Below are positions 15,620 to 25,105 of a stretch of 64,000 nt of DNA, in pieces. This DNA comes from Halomonas sp. ALS9. GTDB taxonomy: Bacteria > Pseudomonadota > Gammaproteobacteria > Pseudomonadales > Halomonadaceae. Within the stretch, counting starts at the first letter, position 1. Each line of letters begins with the position of its first letter. The DNA is taken from NCBI RefSeq assembly GCF_001651035.1, contig NZ_LXRG01000192.1, positions 434,001-498,000 of the forward strand. The letters are read 5' to 3'. The translations under genes were made by a program, and so were the position numbers. The notes under the pieces are model-generated. The model had not been told where the DNA came from, did no database searches, and worked only from the letters and a program-made list of their open reading frames with translations.

Positions 15620-16114
15620 ATGTCAAAAAATTCAATCTTAACTTTCATCTTAAAATCAGTGAAAATCACGATTTTCATCACCGGCATTCTCTCTCTAATT
15701 TTTATATCTCTTTTTTTTGCCAGCATATTTTTTTTGGATCCAGTAAATTTTAGTGAATTTGAAACATATAAAGAACTTAAGGAAGAGGGAAGCATTGGGC
15801 AAAACAGTTGGTTTCCTCCCTTTTTTCCAAAAAATTCTAGCAACATAACGCTACGGACAAATGTGGAAACAAGCGATTACAAAATAACATTCACTCTTCA
15901 GAATAAACAAGAGTTGGCTGATCTTTTGAAAGGTTCCAGTGTGACAACTGCATCTAGGCGTAGAAAAGGCTATGACTCTGAAGAGTATAGTTTTTGGTGC
16001 AAAACTGACTATGAGCATGACAGACGAACACACCTAATTATAACTAACAACATAGACTCAGAGATAGTGATAGGAAATCCATACTCTGATGAGTGCCGTT
16101 GTAACACTCTTTAA
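15620..16114 (+). CDS. Putative membrane-anchored immunity protein for tip 3
   Basis: 164 residues. One strong hydrophobic segment (about 12-38, ITIFITGILSLIFISLFFAS) followed by a soluble, probably periplasmic, domain of about 120 residues with three cysteines near the end (WCKTDYEHDRR, DECRCNTL). Very AT-rich. It follows tip 3 by 49 bases. Its stop codon (16112-16114) lies two bases before the left end of the IS30-type element, so the true C-terminus may have been altered by the insertion. Confidence 0.65.
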   Translation: MSKNSILTFILKSVKITIFITGILSLIFISLFFASIFFLDPVNFSEFETYKELKEEGSIGQNSWFPPFFPKNSSNITLRTNVETSDYKITFTLQNKQELADLLKGSSVTTASRRRKGYDSEEYSFWCKTDYEHDRRTHLIITNNIDSEIVIGNPYSDECRCNTL

Positions 16115-16123
16115 TTCCTGAAT

Positions 16124-16861
16124 TCAAACATTAAGCGCAGCACCTGCGGTTTTCAGCGCCCCTGAATACTCTCCCAGGAACACTTGTGCCGGTGTCCGAT
16201 ACCCCAAACGTTTTCTGGGGCGGTTGTTCAACTTGGCAACGACTCTCCTCAGTGCTGAGTCACTCACCTTTCGGAAGTCCGTCCCTTTCGGGAAATATTG
16301 GCGAATCAGGCCGTTGGTGTTTTCATTAGTGCCACGCTGGCATGAGCGGTACGGGTCGCAAAAATAGGTCTTGGCCGAGACAGCCTTGGCAACCTGTCGG
16401 TGCTCGGCGAATTCCGACCCGTTATCCAAGGTGATGGTCTGCACTGCGCCTCGGCGTGGTTTTAATAAACGGGTCATCGCTTTAGCCGTTCCAGTGGCCG
16501 TGATCGTCGACAGGCGCGCTGCCAAAAGGTAACCGCTGCGTCTCTCGACCAGGGTCACCAGGCCAGATTCTTTGTGGCCTTTGAGCACCGTATCGCCTTC
16601 CCAATGGCCGATATGGCGCCTTTCTTCCGCTTCGGCGGGACGCTGTTCAATGCCTACCCGGTGTGGAATTTTGCCCAATCCCGCATGCTTGGCCAATCGG
16701 CGCTGATAGCGCCGCTGGCGTGGTAGCCGGAGTCGCCTCCATAATTCGCCGCCGCGTTTCTTGTCGTCCCAGATTAGCGCATAGATCCACTGATGGCTTA
16801 CGCAAACGCCGTTGGCATTCGCCATGAAGCCACTAATTTGCTGGGGGCTCCATTCGTCCAT
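16124..16861 (-). pseudogene. IS30 transposase, catalytic DDE part (frameshifted)
   Basis: 245 residues with the integrase-type core: HWEGDTVLKG (first Asp), TITLDNGSEFAEH (second Asp) and RGTNENTNGLIRQYFPKGTD (Glu), followed by NNRPRKRLGYRTPAQVF typical of IS30. The frame opens upstream as APTQRLPSLIRWVTDQLMDE and joins the helix-turn-helix part after a one-base shift. The element may be immobile unless the shift is programmed. Confidence 0.9.
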
Positions 16862-16884
16862 CAGTTGATCAGTGACCCATCGAA

Positions 16885-17109
16885 TCAGGCTGGGCAGGCG
16901 CTGCGTCGGCGCTGATCACTTCTCGATTGCGCCTGCTCAGGCGCATAGCCAGTCTTAAGCCCATTGCGCTTTATCTCCCGGCTAATGGTGCTGCTGTGGA
17001 TCCCAATAGCTTTGGCTATTTGTCGCTGGCTGATGCCAGTCTCAAGATAAGCAAAAATTTGGTATCGTTGGGCCTGGGTCAGTTGTCGGTATCCCATGCT
17101 CTGCTTCAC
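16885..17109 (-). pseudogene. IS30 transposase, N-terminal helix-turn-helix part (frameshifted)
   Basis: Codes for 74 residues: YRQLTQAQRYQIFAYLETGI and SQRQIAKAIGIHSSTISREI, the DNA-binding helix-turn-helix of IS30 transposases, then SDQRRRSA before the frame is lost. A shift of -1 near SDQRRRSA continues as PTQRLPSLIRWVTDQL and leads into the catalytic part below, so an original protein of about 330 residues has been split by one indel or uses a frameshift. No A-rich slippery site is visible at the junction. Confidence 0.85.
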
Positions 17110-17293
17110 TTTGGTCGGTAAAGTCGAGAGGGTACCGGCGCTGGCCCTCCTTCCTCTACTGTGTGATCCAAAGTGCTGCGGTTATTCTATGAATCCAGGG
17201 TGACAGGATCACTCTTGACCATCTTTATCATTAGTGTAGTCTTAATTCTTTGGCTTATCTTATGGACATAACTTTAAACATTAAGGAAGTTGT

Positions 17294-18028
17294 ATGTTTG
17301 AAAAATTCACTCTCGGTTCGCTGTACATTATGAACCAATATCGTAGCGCTATATTAAAAGGCATTGTTTTTCCTTTCATTTTATATGTCTTACTTCAACT
17401 AGCACGCTATGAATCCGCCTATACTGAGTTTACACATGGCAGTGCCTTCTCTCTCTTACATATAGTTTTATTTGTTATTGACATGGCTATTCTGTCAATT
17501 ATCTCAATAAACACAACGCGGATCATATTGCTCAACGAACGGCCAGAAGCTTTTAAGCTTAGATTTAACAGGCGTGAAACAAAGTACCTTTTGTATAGCA
17601 TTGGTTTTTTAGCGTTATGGATAGTCCCTGGCATGTTTATTGGAGCCTCTTTAACCCTTATTACGTATAGTGTCTTTATGGGCCTTATCCCTCTAACCTT
17701 TTTCTTGGCCACTTTATTTTTCACACTAAGATTATCGCTTGTATTTGTAGGCGTGGCGCTTGATAAAAAAATATCGATGAGAGAATCATTAAGCATGACT
17801 AAACGCTGCCAATGGTCACTTTTCTTTTCACTTTCCTTGCTAATCGGCTTGCTATTTATGTTTGAATATTGCTTTGAACTCGTTTCAAGCACGATTGGGG
17901 GTCAAACCTTTAGCCTGATAACATTTATTTTGATAACCCCATTAGTAGACACATTTATATACGTATTTTCGGCTATTATCTTAACCATTTTATATTCCAA
18001 TGCCTATCAGCCAACTAGCAGCCCCTAA
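17294..18028 (+). CDS. Multi-pass membrane protein of unknown function
   Basis: 244 residues with about six hydrophobic segments and basic loops (FNRRETKY, MTKRCQW). GGAAG lies ahead of the ATG. Strongly AT-rich, like the immunity genes and unlike the flanking metabolic operons, so it probably belongs to the same acquired island; the IS30-type element separates it from the Rhs cassettes. The fold recalls the broad class of YciC-like or DUF-type inner-membrane proteins, but I cannot assign a family or function. Confidence 0.6.
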   Translation: MFEKFTLGSLYIMNQYRSAILKGIVFPFILYVLLQLARYESAYTEFTHGSAFSLLHIVLFVIDMAILSIISINTTRIILLNERPEAFKLRFNRRETKYLLYSIGFLALWIVPGMFIGASLTLITYSVFMGLIPLTFFLATLFFTLRLSLVFVGVALDKKISMRESLSMTKRCQWSLFFSLSLLIGLLFMFEYCFELVSSTIGGQTFSLITFILITPLVDTFIYVFSAIILTILYSNAYQPTSSP

Positions 18029-18147
18029 GCGGGATCGATGGAGGATGCCAATAGTATTGAAGGGCCTGTCGCAAAGCTGGCAGATTTAACTGCCAGCTAG
18101 ATTGCCTTACGCTGAGTGGTGCCAACAAGCACCGCCAGCGCCATGGC

Positions 18148-19041
18148 CTAAAGCGCCACCAACACCAGCCCCGCCAACATCACCAGGGTGCCAATGGCCT
18201 TTGCCCTGGAGGCTGGCTCCTTGAGCCATAGCACGCCCATCAATACCCCCACAGGAATTGACAGCTGGCGCAGCGCCACCACATAACTCACCTCGTCGGT
18301 GAGCGCCATGGCGATTAATACCAGACCGTAGGTGCAAGTCATCATCAGCCCGGTAACAACCAGCATGGTAAGCCCCTGTTGGCGAAGCGCGGGCAGGCGA
18401 CGGCGCTCTGCGGGTAGCAGCGCCAGCAGGGGTATCGCCCAGGTGAGTGTCATCAGCGCTTGCAGCACCATAAACACCGCCCCGGCGGTTAACCCGCTAT
18501 GCCCTGCCCTCTGCATCAGTCCCAGCGCCTGCTTATCGATCAGCGAGTAACCGACCGTACCGACAGCGGCCAGCAGCGCAAATCCCATGGCAGGCGTTAG
18601 ATAGGTAGAAAACCTACGCGCCTGAGGGTGGCTAAGCGGTAGGCAAAGCGCACCTGCCACCACCAGCACCATGCCGAGGCCATCCCAGCGATCCAGCACC
18701 CGGCTGCCCAAGAGCGCAATGGATACCAGTGGCACCAGCACCACTGGCAGCGCACGGGCAATGGGGTAAAGCACGCTGACGTCACCGCGAGAATAGGCCC
18801 AGGCCAAGCCGCCCATATAGAGCATTTGGCATAATCCCGAAAGCGCCAACCAGCCCCAGAAGGCCGTTGGCAACGCACTCAGCGATGGCCCCAGCCATAG
18901 CAAGGGCATAAGCACTGCCCCACCGGCGCCGTAGGCCAGGGAAAATGCCCCCAGCGAAGGCGCATTGCGTTTACCCAGTACATTCCATCCGGCGTGCATG
19001 CATACCGACACCAGCACTAATGTAAGCGCGGCTGGACTCAA
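18148..19041 (-). CDS. DMT-superfamily permease of the phosphonate cluster (EamA type)
   Basis: 297 residues with about ten membrane helices in two EamA repeats; the end ([20 protein letters not shown]) is typical. It corresponds to the family noted as a putative membrane protein associated with phosphonate use, commonly found beside phnW/phnX. It starts at TTG 19039-19041, overlapping the phnX stop, with GGGAG ahead. Possible roles are export or uptake of an aminoethylphosphonate-derived compound; the substrate is not known. Confidence 0.82.
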   Translation of the reverse strand: MSPAALTLVLVSVCMHAGWNVLGKRNAPSLGAFSLAYGAGGAVLMPLLWLGPSLSALPTAFWGWLALSGLCQMLYMGGLAWAYSRGDVSVLYPIARALPVVLVPLVSIALLGSRVLDRWDGLGMVLVVAGALCLPLSHPQARRFSTYLTPAMGFALLAAVGTVGYSLIDKQALGLMQRAGHSGLTAGAVFMVLQALMTLTWAIPLLALLPAERRRLPALRQQGLTMLVVTGLMMTCTYGLVLIAMALTDEVSYVVALRQLSIPVGVLMGVLWLKEPASRAKAIGTLVMLAGLVLVAL

Positions 19042-19856
19042 GGGTGCTCTCCCTGTTGAAGGCGGGTATTAATGGCATCGACCACGCCGGGCAGCTCGGC
19101 GATGGTCTCAATACAATAGTGTGGTTGTGAGGCGGCAAACTGAGCGGCTACCCGCGAATGGGCAGCTTGGCGCTCTAAATCACTCAGCGCTTGATACTGA
19201 TCAAACGTTAGCCCTAGCGCATTGCCTGAACAGGTAAGTGCGACTGTCCACATACCGGCGCTGCGCCCTTCAAGAATGCCCGGCGTGGTGTCGTCGACTT
19301 TTACACATGACGCCACATCGCTGACGCCTAACGCAATCACATTGGCCAGCGCCTGGGCAGGGTGCGGTCGACCATTGGGTACTTCATCGGTGGCCACCAC
19401 ATGATCGACGTGCAGGCCATTATCCGCCGCCAGAGCGACGACTTTTTCCATCACCACCGCTGGATAGCCGGAACAAGAGCCGATCTTCAGTTCCTGAGCG
19501 CGCAACGTGGCTAAGGTATCAAGCGCACCGGGAATAACCGCCGAATGGTCGGCAATTTTGGCAATTTGCAGCGGCATAAAACGCTCATAAAGCGCCGTTA
19601 CATCGGCATCCGAAGGTGCATGGCCCACCGCCTGGGCAAAACGCTCTGCGATGGCCGGTTGGTTACACAGGGTGCGAATATGATCCCACTTGCCCATGCC
19701 CATGGGGCCGCGGGCTTCTTCCAAGCTAATCGCCACGCCCAGTTCAGCAAACGCTTCGACAAAGATCTGGGTGGGCGCAAAGGAGCCAAAGTCGACCAAC
19801 GTACCGGCCCAATCACAGATAACCGCTTGTAAGCATTGAGGAGAGTGATACTGCAT
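19038..19856 (-). CDS. phnX: Phosphonoacetaldehyde hydrolase (phosphonatase)
   Basis: Cleaves the C-P bond of phosphonoacetaldehyde to acetaldehyde and phosphate. 272 residues, HAD superfamily: nucleophile loop [13 protein letters not shown] (residues 11-23), the Schiff-base lysine region [12 protein letters not shown] (about 51-62), [13 protein letters not shown] and [13 protein letters not shown] for motifs II-IV. Starts at ATG 19856, overlapping the phnW stop by one base (TAATG). Confidence 0.95.
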   Translation of the reverse strand: MQYHSPQCLQAVICDWAGTLVDFGSFAPTQIFVEAFAELGVAISLEEARGPMGMGKWDHIRTLCNQPAIAERFAQAVGHAPSDADVTALYERFMPLQIAKIADHSAVIPGALDTLATLRAQELKIGSCSGYPAVVMEKVVALAADNGLHVDHVVATDEVPNGRPHPAQALANVIALGVSDVASCVKVDDTTPGILEGRSAGMWTVALTCSGNALGLTFDQYQALSDLERQAAHSRVAAQFAASQPHYCIETIAELPGVVDAINTRLQQGEHP

Positions 19857-21004
19857 TAGGCGCTCCCTGATGGTGAAGATAGGTCAGCAAAGAGGTAGAC
19901 GCCCATTTCGTTAAGCGCGTCTTGAATGGCGTTTAGCAACTGGGCAATCACCGTGATACCTAACTGACCCATGCAGCCGATGCGAAAACTCTCCACTTCG
20001 GTCAACTTGCCGGGGTAGATCAAAAACCCGCGCGCCTTTAGCGCCGCGTAGAAGCTGTGAAACTCAAACGCTGGGTCGGTCGGGCTTAAGAAAGTGGTGA
20101 TGATCGGCGATAGCCATTCGTCTTCCAGCAGGGTGCTGAAGCCTAGCGCCCGCATGCCTTTTACCAACGCATCACGATTGCGGGTATAGCGCGCGCAGCG
20201 CCCCGGCACGCCGCCCTCTTGCCGGTGTTGAGCAAGCGCCGCCTGAAAGGCCACCACGGTATGCGTGGGCGGCGTAAAGCGCCACTGGCCAGTGCGTTCC
20301 ATATATTCCCATTGGGCGTACAGATCCAGACTCAACGAGTGAGCACGGCCTTCGCCTGCTTCAAGCAGCGCCTGGCGGATAATTACAAAGCCAAAACCCG
20401 GCACGCCCTCAATGCATTTATTGGCGGAGGAGACCAGCACGTCAATCGGCGTTGTCGCGAGGCTGATGGGAATGCCGCCAAAAGAGCTCATGGCATCCAC
20501 AATGAGCGTTTTACCTTGGACGTGCACCACGTCAGCAATGGCGTCTAACGGGTTCAAAATACCCGAGCTGGTTTCGCAGTGCACGAGAAACACCGACGTA
20601 ATCTCTGGGTCTTGCTCCAGCAGCGCCGCCACTTCATTGGGCTGGGGCGGCAGATAGTCGCCTTTATCCAGCGTCGCATAACGGCGGCCCATCATGTGGA
20701 GCAACTGCGCCGCGCGCTTACCGTAGGCACCGTTCATCAGCACCAGCACTTTGCCGCCGGGATCCGTTGCGCAGGCCAGGGCACTCTCAACGGCAAAGGT
20801 ACCGCTGCCCTGCATAGGCACACAGGCGTACTCGTCGCTTGGCGCCTCGGCCATGGCAAGTAACTGGGTGCGAATATCGGCAGTCACCTGATTAAAGTCG
20901 TCATCCCAGGAACCCCAGTCGCGCAGCATGGCGGCTTTAGTGGCACGGGACGTCGTCAGCGGCCCAGGGGTTAATAGATAGGGCTCTTCAATATGATCGT
21001 TCAT
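19856..21004 (-). CDS. phnW: 2-aminoethylphosphonate--pyruvate transaminase
   Basis: PLP enzyme giving phosphonoacetaldehyde and alanine. 382 residues, class V aminotransferase: [20 protein letters not shown] at the start, [22 protein letters not shown], and the PLP lysine in [16 protein letters not shown]. Upstream of the ATG there is no purine-rich ribosome site; instead the 12-base sequence TGGTATAGACCA (minus strand, 21018-21007) ends three bases before the ATG and is also found at the phnS promoter. Confidence 0.95.
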   Translation of the reverse strand: MNDHIEEPYLLTPGPLTTSRATKAAMLRDWGSWDDDFNQVTADIRTQLLAMAEAPSDEYACVPMQGSGTFAVESALACATDPGGKVLVLMNGAYGKRAAQLLHMMGRRYATLDKGDYLPPQPNEVAALLEQDPEITSVFLVHCETSSGILNPLDAIADVVHVQGKTLIVDAMSSFGGIPISLATTPIDVLVSSANKCIEGVPGFGFVIIRQALLEAGEGRAHSLSLDLYAQWEYMERTGQWRFTPPTHTVVAFQAALAQHRQEGGVPGRCARYTRNRDALVKGMRALGFSTLLEDEWLSPIITTFLSPTDPAFEFHSFYAALKARGFLIYPGKLTEVESFRIGCMGQLGITVIAQLLNAIQDALNEMGVYLFADLSSPSGSA

Positions 21005-21006
21005 TT

Positions 21007-21018
21007 TGGTCTATACCA
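21007..21018 (-). promoter_or_regulatory. Candidate PhnR operator at phnW
   Basis: TGGTATAGACCA on the minus strand, a dyad with TGGT/ACCA arms, identical to 25008-25019. Located just before the phnW start codon, in the 64-base gap after the permease gene. Confidence 0.55.
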
Positions 21019-21068
21019 GATTTTTTTAAACACTTTAACTTCAAGCACGGCGGCGGTCTAGATGCTGC

Positions 21069-22763
21069 CTAGCCCGCCATGCGCCAGCGCTGGGCGTTGT
21101 TTAATAGAACATGAGTAAGAACTGTGTGAAGCAGCTTCACCACTAGCGAGGTAAGGAAAATCAGCACCGCCATGGCCGCCGCGCTGGCGAAGTAACCGGC
21201 TTCATCCAGATGGAGAACCGCCACCGAGGCCAGCCGCGTGTCGCTGTTGTAGAGAAACACCACCGCGGACACCGTGGTCATCGCATTGACGAACAGGTAC
21301 ACCGATATATCCAGTACCGCGGGCAGCGACACCGGTAGCGTCACGCGGCAAAAGGTCGTCCAAAACGGTACTTTGAGTGACGCCCCCACCGCTTCAAACT
21401 CGGGGTCGAGCTGTTTAAGCGCGGTGACCGAGGTGAGATGGCACACGGTGTAGAAGTGAATCAAGGTATTAAGCACCAGAATCATCAGCGTGCCGTATAG
21501 CCAGTTAAATGGGTTGCCCGCCTGATTGAAGAAGAAGATATAGGCAAGCCCCAGCACCATGCCGGGCACCGCCATGGGCAGCATGGCCATAAAGTGCAAC
21601 CCTTGACGCAGCGGGCGAAAGCCTTCGCTCTTTTCGATCAGCCAGGCGTTAAAGAAGATCACCAGCGTGCCCACCAGCGCCACGCTAAAGGCGAGCTTGA
21701 GCGAGTTAAACCACGCTCCCCAGCCGCCATCGGCCATACCTTGGAAGGTGTAGTGCTCAAAGGTGATCGATAAGTTGTAGGGCCAGAACTGCACCAGCGA
21801 GGCGTACATCGCGGTGCCGATCACCAACACAATCGCTCCCGCCACCGCGTAGCAAAGTAGTGTAAAGAGCCAATCCCGCAGCGGGCTGGGGGTAGGCTGC
21901 CACGGCACTGCCCGGGCCGAGAGCTGGGCCACCTGGCGGCGCTGTATCCAGCGATCAACGATAAACGAGAGCACTGCAGGCAGCAGAAGAATCACGCTGA
22001 CCACCGCGCCCATTTGAAAGTTCTGTTGGCCGACGACCTGGCGGTAGACGTCGGTGGCCAGCACGCTGAACTGACCACCGATGATTTTTGGCACGCCAAA
22101 GTCGGTGATCGCCAGGGTAAACACCACAAACAGGCAGGAAATCAGCCCGTAGCGCACACCAGGCAGCGTAATAGTCAGAAAGGTACGCCACTTGGGAGTG
22201 CCCAGCGCTTCGGCCGCTTCGTAGAGCCGCGCATCGCTGTTGGTTAGCGCGGTGGTCAGCAGCATTAGCGCGTGGGGGAATATCCAAAAGCTCATGCCCA
22301 TTACAATGCCAATCGGCCCATAAATCGACTGGCCTGCCAGCACGTCGCGCAGAAACCCTTGGTTGCCGAACAGATAAACCAGACTAATGGCGGGCAGCAG
22401 CGACGGCGCCAGAATGGGCAGAATCGCCAGCATACGAAACAGCCGTTTGCCCGGCATGCAGGTGCGGGTAATTCCGTAGGCGCATACAAACGCCAAGCCG
22501 ACCACCACTACGGTGGTCATCAGCGCCACCCGCAACGAGTTAACAATCGAATTGACCAGCGCGGGGGTTTGAAAATACTCAACAAAGTTGGCCAGGCCTA
22601 TAAAGTCGCCGGCGCGGTCTTGCAGGCTTTTAACCAGCATGGCCACCAACGGAAACAGCAGGCCCACCACCAGCAAGGCGACGCCAGCGAGTAACGCTAA
22701 CAAACGGATCAGCGACTCTAGCGACGGCTTGGTCGCCGACATTGTAAAGGTCTTAGCCATCAT
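21069..22763 (-). CDS. phnU: 2-aminoethylphosphonate ABC transporter permease (double-domain, PhnU2 type)
   Basis: 564 residues containing two complete binding-protein-dependent permease domains in one chain (about 45-290 and 330-555), each with an EAA-type loop (EAAEALGTPKWRTFLTITLP; EAVGASLKVPFWTTFCRVTL). About twelve helices. Enterobacterial systems use separate PhnU and PhnV; this fused form matches the alternative 2-AEP transporter class. The start overlaps the phnT stop (ATGATGG). Confidence 0.9.
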   Translation of the reverse strand: MMAKTFTMSATKPSLESLIRLLALLAGVALLVVGLLFPLVAMLVKSLQDRAGDFIGLANFVEYFQTPALVNSIVNSLRVALMTTVVVVGLAFVCAYGITRTCMPGKRLFRMLAILPILAPSLLPAISLVYLFGNQGFLRDVLAGQSIYGPIGIVMGMSFWIFPHALMLLTTALTNSDARLYEAAEALGTPKWRTFLTITLPGVRYGLISCLFVVFTLAITDFGVPKIIGGQFSVLATDVYRQVVGQQNFQMGAVVSVILLLPAVLSFIVDRWIQRRQVAQLSARAVPWQPTPSPLRDWLFTLLCYAVAGAIVLVIGTAMYASLVQFWPYNLSITFEHYTFQGMADGGWGAWFNSLKLAFSVALVGTLVIFFNAWLIEKSEGFRPLRQGLHFMAMLPMAVPGMVLGLAYIFFFNQAGNPFNWLYGTLMILVLNTLIHFYTVCHLTSVTALKQLDPEFEAVGASLKVPFWTTFCRVTLPVSLPAVLDISVYLFVNAMTTVSAVVFLYNSDTRLASVAVLHLDEAGYFASAAAMAVLIFLTSLVVKLLHTVLTHVLLNNAQRWRMAG

Positions 22764-23884
22764 TGCTGGCTACTCCCTGCGGGGTACAGGCGGGCGGCCT
22801 CTGCGGGTAGATGAATCGATAGCATCTGCCCCACAAACAGGTCGAGGTCACTACTATCCCGGCTGGGCACATCGGCGATAAGCGTTTGATCGGCTTCCGT
22901 CAGGCGCAGGGTAACCCGCTGAAAGGGGCCCAAAAACTCGATGCCAACTACCTCGCCTTTTAGCGCTCCCGCTTCACGGCTAAGCGCCACGGCCTCCGGG
23001 CGGATGGCCAACTGGGCGGCCTGGCCCAATTCCAGGGTATGCGGCAGGCAGGCGCAAGGCGTGGTACCCAGCCAAGCCTGGTCGCTGCTCTGCACGGTGA
23101 CCTCAAGGAAATTCATGCTGCCAATAAACGAGGCCACAAAGGCGCTGGCAGGCTGGTGGTAGATCTGGGCCGGGGTGCCCACTTGCTCGATCACGCCGTG
23201 GTTCATCACCACGATGCGGTCGGCCATGGTCAGCGCCTCTTCCTGGTCGTGGGTGACCATAATAGTGGTTACGCCTAGGCGCGCCTGGAGGGCTTTGATC
23301 TGGCTCCGCAAGTGCCCGCGTACCCGGGCATCCAGCGCCGAGAGAGGTTCATCCAGTAGTAACAAGCCTGGCTCGGTGGCCAGCGCCCGCGCCAGCGCAA
23401 CACGTTGCTGCTGACCACCAGACAGCGCCGCCGGATACTTGTCTTCGCTGCCGGTCAGGTTCACCAGGGCGAGCAGTTCAGCGACCCGCTTGTCGATACG
23501 CGCCCGGTCATCCCGACGGTTGCGCAGCCCATAGGCGATATTGTTAAACACCGTCAGATTGGGAAACAGCGCGTAAGACTGGAACACAATGCCGAAGTCC
23601 CTCGCTTGGGTGGGCAGCCGGGAAATATCCTTGTCGCGCTGAATCAGCGTGCCCGACGTTTGCTGGGTTAGCCCTGCAATGGTACGCAGCAGGGTGGTTT
23701 TGCCGCAGCCGGAGGGGCCCAAAAAGCAGACAAACTCGCCTTCGTTAATGGCCAGTGAAATGTTGTCCAGCGCGGTAAAAGTACCAAAACACTTGGTCAC
23801 CGCTTCAATGCGCAAATGGGGCGTTGTGGGGGTCATCACCGCTGGCGAGTCGGCCGCCAGCAGCGATGTCATTGTCGTGTGCAT
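22760..23884 (-). CDS. phnT: 2-aminoethylphosphonate ABC transporter ATP-binding protein
   Basis: 374 residues. Walker A LGPSGCGKTTLLRTIAG (about 56-72), signature LSGGQQQRVALARAL, Walker B GLLLLDEPLSALDARVRG, H-loop MVTHDQEEALT, and a TOBE domain after about 250 (LAIRPEAVALS). Energises the double permease. GGAG ahead of the ATG. Family position (spermidine/iron/phosphonate importer type) agrees with the neighbours. Confidence 0.93.
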   Translation of the reverse strand: MHTTMTSLLAADSPAVMTPTTPHLRIEAVTKCFGTFTALDNISLAINEGEFVCFLGPSGCGKTTLLRTIAGLTQQTSGTLIQRDKDISRLPTQARDFGIVFQSYALFPNLTVFNNIAYGLRNRRDDRARIDKRVAELLALVNLTGSEDKYPAALSGGQQQRVALARALATEPGLLLLDEPLSALDARVRGHLRSQIKALQARLGVTTIMVTHDQEEALTMADRIVVMNHGVIEQVGTPAQIYHQPASAFVASFIGSMNFLEVTVQSSDQAWLGTTPCACLPHTLELGQAAQLAIRPEAVALSREAGALKGEVVGIEFLGPFQRVTLRLTEADQTLIADVPSRDSSDLDLFVGQMLSIHLPAEAARLYPAGSSQQ

Positions 23885-23937
23885 AACATCTCCAAGCCCC
23901 GGCGCATGGGCCGGGGCATCTGATCGCGAATCGCCGT

Positions 23938-24987
23938 TTATTGTTCGGTTTTACCGTCGTAGCGACGCTGCCACTCGGCCAGTACGCGCTCGCGGTTCAC
24001 GGCCGCCCACTTGAAGTCGGCATCAATCATGCGCTCGGTGATGTCTACAGGGTAGTTGTCGATGGGCTGTGCCACGCCGGGATAAGCCACCACCGCATAG
24101 CCTTCGTTATACAGCTCGTTGGCCTCCCGTGAGATCGACCAATCCAGAAGCGTTTGCGCTGCTTCTTGCTTGTCGGTACCGGCCACTATCGCGGAAGCTT
24201 CCATATCCCAACCCAGGCCTTCTTCAGGGAACACGACTTCAATTGGCGCACCCTGGGACTTCAAGCGCGCACCGCGGAAGGCAAATGACACGCCCACTAC
24301 GGTTTCACCGGTCGCGGCCAGGCTGCAGGGCGCGGAGCCCGAATGGGTGTAGCGGGCGATATTGTTATGCAGGCGATCCATATAGTCCCAGCCCTGCTCT
24401 TCGCCCCAAAGCTGCAGCCAACTGGCCACATCCAGGTAACCAGTGCCCGACGAGTTGGGGTTAGGCATAATCACATGGCCTTCAAATTCAGGCTTAGTCA
24501 GGTCTTCCCAGGAGGTCGGCATAGGCACGCCATGGCGCTCGCCCTCAATGGTGTTGTAGCAGATTGCCGCTACCCAGGCGTCCATACCCACCCAAGCCGG
24601 GTCTTCACCATCACGATAGGCCGCATCGACAAATTTCGGATCAAGATTTTCAACACCTGCGGGGGCGTAGCGCTCCAGCATGCCCTCGTCTTCCAGCACC
24701 AGCAGGCTGGTGGCGGCCAAGCCCCAAATCACGTCGGCCTGGGGGTTGTCTTTTTCGGCCAGCAGGCGGGCGGTTATCACCCCGGTGGAGTCGCGCACCC
24801 AGTTAATCTCGATATCCGGGTGAGCCGCGTTAAAACGCTCGGCGTATTTTTGCAGGTCGTCCGACTCAACGGCGGTATACACGGTTAATTCAGTGGCCTG
24901 GGCATTGGCAGCAAGCACAGTTGAAGCAAACGCAACGGCAGCGGTGCCTGCTAATAACGTAGAGGGGAATAAACGGCGCGTGATCAT
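23938..24987 (-). CDS. phnS: 2-aminoethylphosphonate-binding periplasmic protein
   Basis: 349 residues from ATG 24987, which follows GGGAGACC and gives a clean signal peptide (MITRRLFPSTLLAGTAAVAF, cut after ANAQA). An in-frame start 19 codons upstream would disrupt the signal. The mature part is a type II binding protein of the iron/AEP class (LTVYTAVESDDLQKYAERF; DVIWGLAATSLL; PNPNSSGTGYLDVASWLQLW). Captures 2-AEP for PhnTU. Confidence 0.92.
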   Translation of the reverse strand: MITRRLFPSTLLAGTAAVAFASTVLAANAQATELTVYTAVESDDLQKYAERFNAAHPDIEINWVRDSTGVITARLLAEKDNPQADVIWGLAATSLLVLEDEGMLERYAPAGVENLDPKFVDAAYRDGEDPAWVGMDAWVAAICYNTIEGERHGVPMPTSWEDLTKPEFEGHVIMPNPNSSGTGYLDVASWLQLWGEEQGWDYMDRLHNNIARYTHSGSAPCSLAATGETVVGVSFAFRGARLKSQGAPIEVVFPEEGLGWDMEASAIVAGTDKQEAAQTLLDWSISREANELYNEGYAVVAYPGVAQPIDNYPVDITERMIDADFKWAAVNRERVLAEWQRRYDGKTEQ

Positions 24988-25007
24988 GATGGTGGTCTCC
25001 CGGTGAT

Positions 25008-25019
25008 TGGTATAGACCA
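25008..25019 (+). promoter_or_regulatory. Candidate PhnR operator upstream of phnS
   Basis: TGGTATAGACCA, 21 bases upstream of the phnS start codon, in the 118-base phnR-phnS gap. Same 12 bases as at phnW, in the opposite orientation. GntR regulators bind short dyads of this kind; assignment to PhnR is by position. Confidence 0.6.
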
Positions 25020-25105
25020 GAAGTGTGCCGTGGTTAAATGACACCGCGATGACGCTTGTTTGACCGTTTTTTTAAGCGATGATGATCGCCTTGAAGCAAT
25101 CGCTG

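Larger units (their letters stand above)
16117..17199 (-). mobile_element. IS30-family insertion sequence, about 1,083 bp
   Basis: Bounded by 27-base imperfect terminal inverted repeats: 16117-16143 (CCTGAATTCAAACATTAAGC and onward) and the complement of 17173-17199 (CCTGGATTCATAGAATAACC and onward), with about three quarters of positions matching. Encloses one IS30-type transposase in two frames on the minus strand. No clear target duplication was found at the edges. It sits at the downstream end of the Rhs island, right after the third immunity gene. Confidence 0.8.

Noticed and set aside
15595..15846. Minus-strand frame opposite the third immunity gene
   Set aside because: No ribosome site or context; the plus-strand membrane-anchored protein is better supported.
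16885..17109. Programmed frameshifting in the IS30-type transposase
   Set aside because: No slippery A-rich heptamer or stimulatory hairpin is visible at the frame junction, so simple decay is the plainer reading.
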